A DNA stretch of 64,000 bases from contig NZ_QWEY01000011.1 in the NCBI RefSeq assembly GCF_003443995.1, positions 114,491 through 178,490 on the forward strand, given 5' to 3'. Every line of letters begins with the position of its first letter. The stretch's first letter is position 1. This stretch comes from Pseudotabrizicola alkalilacus (GTDB lineage: Bacteria > Pseudomonadota > Alphaproteobacteria > Rhodobacterales > Rhodobacteraceae). This document shows, one piece after another, positions 35,480 to 43,959 of this stretch. The notes under the pieces are model-generated. The model made no database searches, was not told the origin of the DNA, and saw only the letters and a program-made list of their open reading frames with translations. Position numbers and translations under genes: made by a program.

Positions 35480-36958
35480 ATGATGGATGCCAAAGTGTAT
35501 GCCGGTCCGACCGGGCTGAAGGATACGGGTCTGTTCCGGCAGGAGTCGCTGATTGGCGGCCATTGGATGCCTGCCGCCAGCGGTCGCGTGATCGAGGTCA
35601 GCGATCCGGCGACCGGTCAGGGTCTGGGCACGGTTCCGGATCTTTCAGGGTCAGAAACCGCTGACGCCATTGCCGCCGCCGAAGTGGCATTCCAGAGCTG
35701 GCGCAAAGTGCCCCATGCTGCCCGCGCCGCTGCATTGGAGCGCTGGTTTGCCCTAATGGAAGCAAATGCCGAAGATCTGGCACTGATTCTGACACAGGAA
35801 CAGGGCAAGCCATTGGCCGAGGCGCGTGGCGAGATCGCTTATGGCGCAAGCTTCGTCAAATGGTTCGCCGAAGAGGCGCGGCGCATCGAAGGCTCGGTGA
35901 TTCCTTCACCCGCCGGTGACCGGCAGATCGTGGTTCTGAAAGAGGCGGTCGGCGTTTCGGCCATCGTGACGCCCTGGAACTTTCCCAATGCTATGATCAC
36001 CCGCAAGGTGGCACCGGCGCTGGCGGCGGGCTGTACTGTTGTGATCAAACCTTCGGAGTTCACGCCGTTTTCTGCACTGGCCCTTGGCGTTCTGGCTGAG
36101 CGTGCAGGCATCCCGGCCGGGGTGATTAATATCGTCACTGGCATGCCAACCGCCATCGGCGCGGAACTGACCGCCAATCCGCTGGTGCGCAAGCTTTCGT
36201 TCACCGGATCGACCCGCATCGGTTCACTTCTGATGGCACAATGCGCGCCTACGGTAAAGCGGCTGAGTCTGGAGCTGGGCGGCAATGCGCCGTTTCTGGT
36301 CTTTGAGGATGCAGACCTTGACGCAGCGGTAGAGGGGGCGATTGCCTCGAAGTTCCGCAACGGGGGGCAGACCTGCGTTTGCTCCAACCGGATTCTGGTG
36401 CAATCCGGGGTCTATGACGCCTTTGCTGAAAAGCTTGCGGCGCGGGTCCGTGCAATGAAGGTTGGTCCGGGGCTGGAAGCAGGTGTCGATATCGGGCCGA
36501 TGATCAACACTCCGGCGCTGGACAAGATCGCCCGCCATGTCGCCGATGCAACCGCAAAAGGTGCCGTGATACTGGCACAGGCTACTGTACCGGCGGGCGG
36601 ACGTTATGCGGCACCGATGGTGCTGACCGGAGCAACTGAGGCAATGGAACTGGCGCAGGAAGAGACCTTTGGTCCAGTGGCGCCTCTGTTCCGCTTTGAG
36701 ACCGAGGAAGAGGCCATACGCATCGCCAATGGTACGCCGTTTGGTCTTGCCGCGTATTTCTACACTGAAAACCACGCCCGCGCCTGGCGGGTTGGCAAGG
36801 CGCTGGAATTTGGCATGGTCGGGCTGAACACCGGCATGATTTCGATGGCGGTCTCGCCTTTCGGCGGGGTCAAACAATCCGGTCTGGGCCGCGAAGGCGC
36901 GCGGGCCGGGATTGAGGAATACCTTGAAACCAAGGCCTTGCATATGGCCGGGCTCTGA
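35480..36958 (+). CDS. gabD: Succinate-semialdehyde dehydrogenase-type aldehyde dehydrogenase
   Basis: A 492-residue NAD(P)-dependent aldehyde dehydrogenase. Catalytic Glu265 (LELGGNAPFLVFEDADLD) and Cys299 (FRNGGQTCVCSNR) are in place, and the cofactor region FTGSTRIG is intact. The extra Cys after the nucleophile (CVC) is typical of GabD-type enzymes, where a disulfide can regulate activity. It should oxidise succinate semialdehyde to succinate, the last step of GABA breakdown. A strong terminator follows the gene. Confidence 0.88.
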   Translation: MMDAKVYAGPTGLKDTGLFRQESLIGGHWMPAASGRVIEVSDPATGQGLGTVPDLSGSETADAIAAAEVAFQSWRKVPHAARAAALERWFALMEANAEDLALILTQEQGKPLAEARGEIAYGASFVKWFAEEARRIEGSVIPSPAGDRQIVVLKEAVGVSAIVTPWNFPNAMITRKVAPALAAGCTVVIKPSEFTPFSALALGVLAERAGIPAGVINIVTGMPTAIGAELTANPLVRKLSFTGSTRIGSLLMAQCAPTVKRLSLELGGNAPFLVFEDADLDAAVEGAIASKFRNGGQTCVCSNRILVQSGVYDAFAEKLAARVRAMKVGPGLEAGVDIGPMINTPALDKIARHVADATAKGAVILAQATVPAGGRYAAPMVLTGATEAMELAQEETFGPVAPLFRFETEEEAIRIANGTPFGLAAYFYTENHARAWRVGKALEFGMVGLNTGMISMAVSPFGGVKQSGLGREGARAGIEEYLETKALHMAGL

Positions 36959-36972
36959 TCTTTCGATGCACA

Positions 36973-36997
36973 CCCCTGCCCGGAAGACGGGCAGGGG
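36973..36997 (+). terminator. Strong Rho-independent terminator
   Basis: CCCCTGCCCG (36973-36982) pairs perfectly with CGGGCAGGGG (36988-36997) around a 5-base loop, followed by CGTTTTG. It ends the dehydrogenase operon. Confidence 0.85.
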
Positions 36998-37092
36998 CGT
37001 TTTGCCCCCCTTGGCACTTCCTGCCGCAGGCCGGGACATGCGTTTCGCTATCGCATAATTTCCAGGCAACTCCTTCAGCCAACAGGTTTCTG

Positions 37093-37920
37093 ATGCCCGC
37101 CACGATCACCTTCGATACCTTGACGGATGCGCACCTAGACGGCGCATTGCGTTTGTCTCAAGCGGTGAGCTGGCCGCATCGTCGTGAGGATTGGCATCTT
37201 TTCCTGCGTCTTAGCCGTGGCGTGGTGGCACTGGCAGGCGGCAAAGTGGTTGGCACGGCACAGGCCACACCGTTTGGCGATGTCGCCATGGTGAACATGA
37301 TCATCGTCGATGCGCAAATGCGCAGCCGTGGGCTGGGCCGACAGCTGATGACCCGTGCGATGGCCGGGGTCGATGTGCCGGAATGGCGTTTGACCGCAAC
37401 GGTCGAGGGCTTGCCTCTTTACGAAAAGCTGGGGTTTGTCGCCACGGGCTCTGTTTTGCAGCATCAGGGCGTTCCCGTGCGGCAAGCGGTGCCGGACGGC
37501 GTAGATTGGGCCGGCGACACAGATCTGGCTGCCATTCAGGTTCTGGACCAGCAGGCCACCGGGGCAGACAGATCGTCGCTGATCGCACGCCTTATGCACG
37601 AGGCGCGTCTGGTGGTGATCCGCAAGGGCCCCGATCTTGCGGGCTATGCCTGCCTGCGTCGCTTTGGTCGCGGCGATCTGGTGGGGCCGGTGGTGGCCGA
37701 AGACAGTGCTATGGCTCAGCGGTTGATCAGCTTTCTCATGGCCAGGTCTACCGCCGGTTTCCTGCGTGTCGACACTACGGAGGAAGCAGGGTTGGCGCCG
37801 TGGCTGATGGGGCAGGGTCTGGCCGCGGCGGGCGGCGGGGTATCCATGCGACGCGGCGCAGCGACGGTGCCCGCCACCTCTGTCCAGTGCTTCGCCCTTG
37901 CGGCGCAGGCGCTTGGTTGA
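37093..37920 (+). CDS. Two-domain GNAT acetyltransferase (paralog 1)
   Basis: A 275-residue protein. The N-terminal half is a GNAT domain with the acetyl-CoA loop DAQMRSRGLGRQLM; the C-terminal half resembles the YitH/Acetyltransf_18 domain (VIRKGPDLAGYACLRRF, VGPVVAEDSAMAQ). It shares order and motifs with the proteins at 43026-43904 and 45573-46448, especially the early W.hR.eDW segment and the late GP(v/i)VA block. It lies 21 bp before the aminotransferase, so it likely acts in the same pathway, perhaps by acetylating an amine. The substrate is not known. Confidence 0.8.
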   Translation: MPATITFDTLTDAHLDGALRLSQAVSWPHRREDWHLFLRLSRGVVALAGGKVVGTAQATPFGDVAMVNMIIVDAQMRSRGLGRQLMTRAMAGVDVPEWRLTATVEGLPLYEKLGFVATGSVLQHQGVPVRQAVPDGVDWAGDTDLAAIQVLDQQATGADRSSLIARLMHEARLVVIRKGPDLAGYACLRRFGRGDLVGPVVAEDSAMAQRLISFLMARSTAGFLRVDTTEEAGLAPWLMGQGLAAAGGGVSMRRGAATVPATSVQCFALAAQALG

Positions 37921-37941
37921 CAATTTTCGTAGGAGAAAAAC

Positions 37942-39321
37942 ATGTCCAGCAATTCTCTGGTTGAACTCGACCGCGCGCATCTGATCCATCCCGTCGCGTC
38001 GTGGCGCGGGCATGAAAAGTCCGGGGTCCGGATCCTGACCTCGGCCAAGGGTGCCACAGTGACCGATGCCAGTGGCCAGACCCTGATCGACGGCTTTGCC
38101 GGTCTTTGGTGTGTAAATGCCGGCTATGGCCATGAATCGGTGGTCGAGGCTGCCACGCGACAGTTGCGCGATCTGCCCTATGCCACCGGCTATTTCGGTC
38201 TGGCCTCAGAGCCGCCGATCCGGCTGGCGTCGCGGCTGGCAGAGCATGCGCCGGGGGATCTGGATCATGTGTATTTCACGCTGGGCGGATCGGATGCGGT
38301 AGACACGACCGTACGCTTTGCCCGCTACTACTGGCAGGCACGGGGTCTGCCGCAGAAAGATCAGTTCATTTCGCTTGAGCAGGGGTATCATGGGTCTACC
38401 ACGGTTGGCGCCGGGCTGACGGCGCTGCCGCTGTTTCACGCGGGCTTTGGGCTGCCGATGGATTGGCAGCACAAGATTCCTTCGCATTATGCCTATCGCA
38501 ACCCGGTTGGCACTGATCCGTCGGCGATCATTGCAGCCTCTGTCGCACAATTGCGGGCAAAGGTGGTTCAGATCGGTGGGGCAGAGCGGGTCGCTGCCTT
38601 TTACGCGGAGCCGATTCAGGGCTCGGGTGGGGTGCTGGTGCCACCCGCCGGCTGGATGGCCGCAATGCGGGCGGTCTGTACCGAACTGGACATCCTGTTT
38701 GTCGCGGACGAGGTGATTACAGGCTTTGGCCGCACCGGGCCGTTGTTTGCCTGCAGCGACGAGGGCATCGTTCCGGACATGCTGACCACCGCCAAGGGCC
38801 TGACCTCGGGTTATGTACCGATGGGTGCGGTGTTCCTGTCAGACCGGATTTATCAGACCATCGCCGATCATGCCGGAGCGGCCGCAGTGGGGCATGGCTT
38901 CACCTATTCGGCGCATCCTGTCAGCGCGGCGGTGGGTCTGGCGGTGCTGGATCTGTACGAAGGTGGCCTTCTGGACAATGGCCGCATCATGGGCGCGCGT
39001 TTGCAGGCTGGGCTTGCAGCGCTGGCCGATCATCCGCTGGTGGGCGATGTGCGGGGGCGTGGGATGCTGGCGGCGGTGGAACTGGTCATCGACAAAGCGA
39101 AAAAGACCCCGCTTCCGGCAGCGGCTTTGCCCGCGACGCGCATTTTTGACCGGGCCTGGCAGAACGGGCTTGTGATCCGCGCCTTTGCCAGCGGCACCCT
39201 GGGATATGCCCCGCCGCTGTGCTGCACCGCAGACGAGATCGACGCGATTGTGGAGCGCACGCGCCTGACACTGGATCAGACTCTGGAAGACGCCGACGTG
39301 CGGGCGGAGTTACGCGGATGA
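37942..39321 (+). CDS. Class III aminotransferase (omega-amine:pyruvate type)
   Basis: A 459-residue PLP enzyme. The Schiff-base lysine is Lys285 (TTAKGLTSG) and Asp256 (FVADEVITGFGRTG) binds the pyridine nitrogen. The N-terminal WCVNAGYGHESVVEA and LPYATGYFG regions fit omega-amino acid or diamine:pyruvate transaminases. It could move the amino group of GABA, a diamine or beta-alanine to pyruvate. The stop overlaps the next start as ATGA, which links it to the 2-hydroxyacid dehydrogenase. Confidence 0.87.
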   Translation: MSSNSLVELDRAHLIHPVASWRGHEKSGVRILTSAKGATVTDASGQTLIDGFAGLWCVNAGYGHESVVEAATRQLRDLPYATGYFGLASEPPIRLASRLAEHAPGDLDHVYFTLGGSDAVDTTVRFARYYWQARGLPQKDQFISLEQGYHGSTTVGAGLTALPLFHAGFGLPMDWQHKIPSHYAYRNPVGTDPSAIIAASVAQLRAKVVQIGGAERVAAFYAEPIQGSGGVLVPPAGWMAAMRAVCTELDILFVADEVITGFGRTGPLFACSDEGIVPDMLTTAKGLTSGYVPMGAVFLSDRIYQTIADHAGAAAVGHGFTYSAHPVSAAVGLAVLDLYEGGLLDNGRIMGARLQAGLAALADHPLVGDVRGRGMLAAVELVIDKAKKTPLPAAALPATRIFDRAWQNGLVIRAFASGTLGYAPPLCCTADEIDAIVERTRLTLDQTLEDADVRAELRG

Positions 39322-40229
39322 CGGTGCTCTATCTGTCTGATCCTGAGAGGGGGGCGGTGTTTCGTGCCGCCTTTGCCAAAGCGCTGCCAGATGTCGCCTT
39401 TCACATCGGGCAAGCCCCTGATCCGCTGGCGGTACGTTGGTTGATTACCTGGACGGTGCCGGCCGATCTGGCACGTTACCAGAATCTGCGGCTGATCATT
39501 TCAGTCGGGGCTGGCGTTGATCAGTTTGATCTGACTGCGCTGCCGCCCGGTGTTGGTGTGGTGCGGATGCTGGAGCCGGGTATTCCGCAGCAAATGCAGG
39601 AGTATATCACGCTCGCCACGCTGGCCCTGCACCGCGATCTGCCCGCCTATCTGGGCCAGCAGCGCACCGGACTGTGGAAGGCGGGGCGCAACCTGCCCGC
39701 AGAAGAGCGGCGTGTCGGGGTGATGGGACTTGGCCAGCTGGGTCAGGCGGCGCTGACGGCGCTGCGGGCCTTTGGCTTTCCGCTTGCCGGTTGGGCGCGC
39801 AGCCCGCGGCAGATCGAAGGGGTGGAATGCTTTACCGATCTGGATGCCTTTCTGGCGCGGACCGATCTGCTGATCTGCCTGCTGCCCCTGACCACCGAAA
39901 CCGGGAATATCCTTGACGCAGGGCTGTTCGCGCGGCTGCCCCGTGGGGCACGGCTGGTGCATGCAGGGCGTGGGCGGCACTTGGACCATGCCGCCTTGAT
40001 CGCTGCGCTGAACGAGGGGCAGCTGTCGGCGGCGGTGCTGGATGTGACCGCGCCCGAACCTTTGCCGCAAGAGCATCCGCTCTGGTCGCATCCACAGGTG
40101 ATCCTGACGCCGCATATCGCCTGTCAGACCCGCCCTGGCGATGGCGCCCGCCATGTGATCAGCGCGATCAGCGCCGATCTGGCGGGGCAACCGATACCGG
40201 GGCTGGTCGACCGGATGCGTGGATACTGA
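39318..40229 (+). CDS. D-2-hydroxyacid dehydrogenase (GhrA-like)
   Basis: A 303-residue NAD(P)-dependent dehydrogenase. The Rossmann motif GVMGLGQLGQAA is near residues 134-145; HAGRGRHLDHAALIAAL and the catalytic His266 in TPHIACQTRP match the glyoxylate/hydroxypyruvate reductase A group. ATG 39318 overlaps the aminotransferase stop. It may reduce the 2-oxoacid formed next to it, for example glyoxylate or hydroxypyruvate. Confidence 0.83.
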   Translation: MTVLYLSDPERGAVFRAAFAKALPDVAFHIGQAPDPLAVRWLITWTVPADLARYQNLRLIISVGAGVDQFDLTALPPGVGVVRMLEPGIPQQMQEYITLATLALHRDLPAYLGQQRTGLWKAGRNLPAEERRVGVMGLGQLGQAALTALRAFGFPLAGWARSPRQIEGVECFTDLDAFLARTDLLICLLPLTTETGNILDAGLFARLPRGARLVHAGRGRHLDHAALIAALNEGQLSAAVLDVTAPEPLPQEHPLWSHPQVILTPHIACQTRPGDGARHVISAISADLAGQPIPGLVDRMRGY

Positions 40230-40257
40230 CCATCAGTAGGGCGAAGGGTGCGGATGC

Positions 40258-40274
40258 CCGACCGTTCAGGTCGG
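40258..40274. terminator. Short hairpin between converging genes
   Basis: CCGACC (40258-40263) pairs with GGTCGG (40269-40274) around the loop GTTCA; it spans the stop codon of the minus-strand aldehyde dehydrogenase. No T-run follows on either strand, so termination is uncertain. Confidence 0.3.
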
Positions 40275-41702
40275 ATCATATCCCAGGATGGACTTGGTTT
40301 CGAGGCATTCCTCCATGCCAAAGACGCCGTATTCGCGGCCATTGCCCGATTGCTTGTAACCGCCAAAAGCTGCGTAGGCGTCCCATGCGGGATGGTTGAT
40401 ATGGACCTGCCCGGCCCGGATCTGGCGCGCAACGCGACGTGCCCGATCCAGATCGGCGGATTGCACATGGCCGCCCAGTCCGAAAACCGTGTCATTGGCG
40501 ATAGCGATTGCCTCTGCCTCGGTCGCATAGGGCAGGATGCAGAGCACCGGACCAAAGATCTCTTCCTGGGCAATGCGCATGCCTGTTGTGACGTCAGAAA
40601 AGATCGTCGGTCGTGCGTAAAGACCGTGGATGATCCCTTCGGGCAGCCCCGGTCCGCCGCAGATCAGCCTTGCCCCATCTTCGATGCCGACTTGGATCAT
40701 CTTTTGCACACGATCAAATTGGGCGCGGTTGGCGATGGGCCCCAGCGTTGTCGTGGGGTCTTGCGGATCTCCGACAATGATGGTCTCGGCATGAGCGCGG
40801 GCGAGCGCCTCGACTTCGGTCAGGCGCTCGGCGGGCACGATCATGCGGGTAGGTGCGCTGCAGGACTGGCCGACATTGCGAAAGGCCGAAGCCACCCCAA
40901 GCGGCACCACCCGGTCAAAGTCGGCGTCGGGCAGCAGGATGTTGGGCGATTTGCCCCCCAGCTCCTGCACCACGCGCTTGACGGTCACGGCAGCGGCCTG
41001 CGCGACCAGCACCCCGGCGCGTACCGATCCGGTGATCGAGACCATGTCAATGTCAGGATGTGAGGCGATGGCTGAGCCGACCTCTGCGCCGGTGCCGTTG
41101 ACCAGATTGAACACGCCGGGCGGAGTCCCGGCATCATGCATGATCTGGGCAAATAGCAGCGCGCTGAGCGGAGCCATTTCGCTGGGCTTCAGAACCACGG
41201 TACAACCGGCAGCGATAGCAGGGGCGACCTTGGCGGTGATCTGGTAAAGCGGCCAGTTCCAGGGCGTGATCAGACCACAGACACCAATCGGCTCACGAAG
41301 GATCGCGGTCGTGCCCTTTTGAACACGGAATTTGTAATCGGCAAGCACATCCATTGCAGCCCGGACATGGGCGATCCCAAAGGGTACCTGTGTGGTGCGG
41401 GAAAACGTAATGGCCGCGCCCATTTCCAGTGTTATCGCTTGTGCCAGATCTTCGGCCCGCGCTTCCATCAGCGTCAGGATCCGCCCGAGCAAGGCCTTCC
41501 GTTCGTCTGTCGTGCTGGCAGAGAATGCTGCAAAAGCGCGTCGCGCGGCCACAGCGGCGCGGTCAACGTCAGCGGCAGTTCCCACCGCGAGCATGCCGAT
41601 CTGCGTTTCTGTCGCAGGATCGGTAAAGCCGGTCTGGCCCGCCGTCATCGGCGAAACCCAGGCGCCGTCGATATAGAACTGCCGGATTCTGGTCATATCC
41701 AC
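40266..41702 (-). CDS. Aldehyde dehydrogenase (NAD-dependent)
   Basis: A 478-residue aldehyde dehydrogenase with catalytic Glu247 (QELGGKSPNILLPDADFD) and Cys281 (NVGQSCSAPTRM). GTG 41702 is the best start because AGGAGG at 41714-41709 lies 6 bases upstream; ATG 41696 is a second choice. It is the last gene of a minus-strand operon with two FAD oxidoreductases and a GNAT. It probably oxidises the aminoaldehyde made by the oxidoreductases, as PuuC does in putrescine breakdown (inference). Confidence 0.87.
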   Translation of the reverse strand: MDMTRIRQFYIDGAWVSPMTAGQTGFTDPATETQIGMLAVGTAADVDRAAVAARRAFAAFSASTTDERKALLGRILTLMEARAEDLAQAITLEMGAAITFSRTTQVPFGIAHVRAAMDVLADYKFRVQKGTTAILREPIGVCGLITPWNWPLYQITAKVAPAIAAGCTVVLKPSEMAPLSALLFAQIMHDAGTPPGVFNLVNGTGAEVGSAIASHPDIDMVSITGSVRAGVLVAQAAAVTVKRVVQELGGKSPNILLPDADFDRVVPLGVASAFRNVGQSCSAPTRMIVPAERLTEVEALARAHAETIIVGDPQDPTTTLGPIANRAQFDRVQKMIQVGIEDGARLICGGPGLPEGIIHGLYARPTIFSDVTTGMRIAQEEIFGPVLCILPYATEAEAIAIANDTVFGLGGHVQSADLDRARRVARQIRAGQVHINHPAWDAYAAFGGYKQSGNGREYGVFGMEECLETKSILGYDPT

Positions 41703-41737
41703 GCCGGACCTCCTTTTATGCAGGGCTGTGGCTGTCA

Positions 41738-43015
41738 TCAGTGCAAATAATCCTGAAGCTTGTAGTAGGCCCCGACAAAGGGCAGAAACCATGTCGGGCC
41801 GAAATGCCCCGGAATTGCCGGCCAATCAAAATCGCCCCAGGGATTTGCGCGCGTGTTGCCATCCATGACGTCAGACATGATCTGTCCCATGTGGGTGGCC
41901 ATCTGCGTACCGTGGCCAGAGTAGCCCATGGAGTAGAACAGCCCCTCGCGTTCCCCCGCACGCGGCAGGCGGTCGGCGGTCATGTCGACCATACCGCCCC
42001 AGCAATAATCTATCCGGGTGTTGGTCAGGCTGGGGAATATCCCTATCATCGACCGTCGCAGAATGGTCCCACTCTTGACATCAGAGCTGGCACTGGAGCC
42101 AGCAAAACGGGCACGCCCGCCGAATAGCAGGCGGTTGTCCGGTGTCACTCTGAAATAGCTGACAAAGTTGCGGGTGTCGGTGGCGTTGCGGCGGCCGGGT
42201 GTCAGGCTGTCGAGCTGTTCCTTTGACAATGGCTCGGTGGCGATCAGGAAAGCCCCCACCGGGATGATGCGCCGGCGGAACCAGGACAACGGACCCACGG
42301 CCGAGGTGCCGGTCGCCAGAAGCACCTGTCTGGCGGCAACCGAACCGCGCGGTGTGGTCAGCTGATGGGCGTGACCGCTCAGCCGCCTGATGTTAATCAC
42401 GGGGCTGTTGTCATACAGGCGTGCACCATGCCGGGTTGCGGCAGTGGCAAGCCCATGAACGTATTTTCCCATATGCATCTGGGCCGAACGCGGAAAGATC
42501 AGACCGCCGAAATAGCGGTCGGTTCCGACTTCCGACGGCATATTGGCGCGGGAGACCAACCGCGCATCTGGATCGGCCCCTTGCACCATCAGCGCATGTG
42601 AGCGGGCCAGTTTGTCGTAATGAGCGGGCTTTGCCGCCATTTTCAGCTTTCCGACGCGCTGGAAATTGCAGTCAATGTTTTCCTCTTGGATCAGCCGTTC
42701 GACCGTATCAACCGCAGCGTTAAAGCTTTGATACAACCGCAGGCTTGTTTCTGCCCCCAGCCTGCCCACCATGCCGGCATAGTCCTGCGCGAAACCATTG
42801 TTGCACATGCCGCCGTTGCGGCCCGACGCACAACCGCCAAGCCGGCCTGCTTCGAGCAGGATCACACTGGCCCCCTTGCGTGCGAGGGCGATGGCGGCGG
42901 ACAGGCCGGTAAAGCCACCGCCGACCACCGCCACATCATAGTCGCCCTCTACCAGTCCCTTTTCCGTGCCAAGAAATTCGGGGGCGGTGTCGTGCCAATA
43001 GGGGATGAGTTTCAT
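41738..43015 (-). CDS. FAD-dependent amine oxidoreductase (PuuB-like)
   Basis: A 425-residue DAO-family flavoprotein. The N-terminal YWHDTAPEF is typical of gamma-glutamylputrescine oxidoreductase-like proteins, followed by the FAD fingerprint DVAVVGGGFTGLSAAIALARKG and EAGRLGGCASGRNGGMC. A C-terminal YSMGYSGHGTQMATHMG closes the FAD site. It should oxidise a primary amine or its conjugate to an aldehyde and ammonia. It lies between a GNAT gene (10 bp away) and the aldehyde dehydrogenase (35 bp away). Confidence 0.86.
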   Translation of the reverse strand: MKLIPYWHDTAPEFLGTEKGLVEGDYDVAVVGGGFTGLSAAIALARKGASVILLEAGRLGGCASGRNGGMCNNGFAQDYAGMVGRLGAETSLRLYQSFNAAVDTVERLIQEENIDCNFQRVGKLKMAAKPAHYDKLARSHALMVQGADPDARLVSRANMPSEVGTDRYFGGLIFPRSAQMHMGKYVHGLATAATRHGARLYDNSPVINIRRLSGHAHQLTTPRGSVAARQVLLATGTSAVGPLSWFRRRIIPVGAFLIATEPLSKEQLDSLTPGRRNATDTRNFVSYFRVTPDNRLLFGGRARFAGSSASSDVKSGTILRRSMIGIFPSLTNTRIDYCWGGMVDMTADRLPRAGEREGLFYSMGYSGHGTQMATHMGQIMSDVMDGNTRANPWGDFDWPAIPGHFGPTWFLPFVGAYYKLQDYLH

Positions 43016-43025
43016 CGGATCTGCC

Positions 43026-43904
43026 TCAGCCGAAGGATTGACTGGCCAGAGCGAAAATCCGCTCTGGTCCGGAAACCGGGGGGCGTTCCCCGCGGATCAT
43101 GGTGGTAACCTGGCCGACCTCGGGCAAGTCCTGCGCTATCAGCCAGGAGCCGAGTCCACTGTCGCCGTCAATGTCGATGCGCAGGTTCTGACCTTCATTG
43201 GCGGTCAGGAAATGCGTGATCAGGGTCTTGGCGTCCTCTGCCCCGGTCGCGACCACCGGCCCGATCACCTGACCTGATCCAAAGGGGCGGCAGATGGCAT
43301 AGCCCTGCACATTCCCATTCCGCTCGATCACGGCAAGACTGCCGGATTTGAAAAGCGCTGCGATCATCCTGTGCCGCGTGGCCCCAACGGCGCGCTGATC
43401 CATTGCTGTCACGACCTGCAGATCCTCGGGTCCGGCCCTGCGGACTTGATGATCGGTCTCATGCTGGCCCGCAGCCACGCGCCCCCGACCCATATGCTGA
43501 TGGACAGTGCCAACGGGTTTGAAGCCGAAGGCCTGATAAAGCCGCATCCCCTCTGCTGTAGAGTTCAGCAGAATGGCACGCTCACCGGTCAACTGAAGCA
43601 GCTGCGCCAACAGCGCCCGGCCCAGCCCCCGGCCCTGCATGGCGGGAGCCACGATGATACTACCGCAAGTGGCAAGAGCATCGCCATAGGGCCAGCAGAG
43701 CGCCGACCCGATAACCTGACCGCTCTCCTCGGCCAGGACCCCTTCGCCCAGCAATAGCGCAATGCGCCAGTCCTCCAGTCGATATGTCCAGCCCGCCCCG
43801 CGTGACAACTGGAGCGCACTCTCAAGATCATGCAGGGAGTCCGTCATCTGGCGCAGAGTCACCGGAAGCCGGGCTTTGGGGCTCAGGGTGGAGTTCATGG
43901 GCAT
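43026..43904 (-). CDS. Two-domain GNAT acetyltransferase (paralog 2)
   Basis: A 292-residue protein with the same order as the GNAT at 37093: an N-terminal GNAT domain (VAPAMQGRGLGRALLAQL) and a second domain with VIERNGNVQGYAICRPF and VIGPVVATGAEDAK. It begins with an R-W-Y-R-L-E-D-W-type segment (GWTYRLEDW) shared by all three paralogs. ATG 43904 or 43898 may be the start. It lies between two FAD oxidoreductase genes in one operon, so a role in acetylating the amine substrate or product is plausible but not shown. Confidence 0.8.
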   Translation of the reverse strand: MPMNSTLSPKARLPVTLRQMTDSLHDLESALQLSRGAGWTYRLEDWRIALLLGEGVLAEESGQVIGSALCWPYGDALATCGSIIVAPAMQGRGLGRALLAQLLQLTGERAILLNSTAEGMRLYQAFGFKPVGTVHQHMGRGRVAAGQHETDHQVRRAGPEDLQVVTAMDQRAVGATRHRMIAALFKSGSLAVIERNGNVQGYAICRPFGSGQVIGPVVATGAEDAKTLITHFLTANEGQNLRIDIDGDSGLGSWLIAQDLPEVGQVTTMIRGERPPVSGPERIFALASQSFG

Positions 43905-43959
43905 GTCCGTTTCTGCAAGTGAAGTGTGTCGGGCTCAAACGAACCGACAGGTACGCGCG

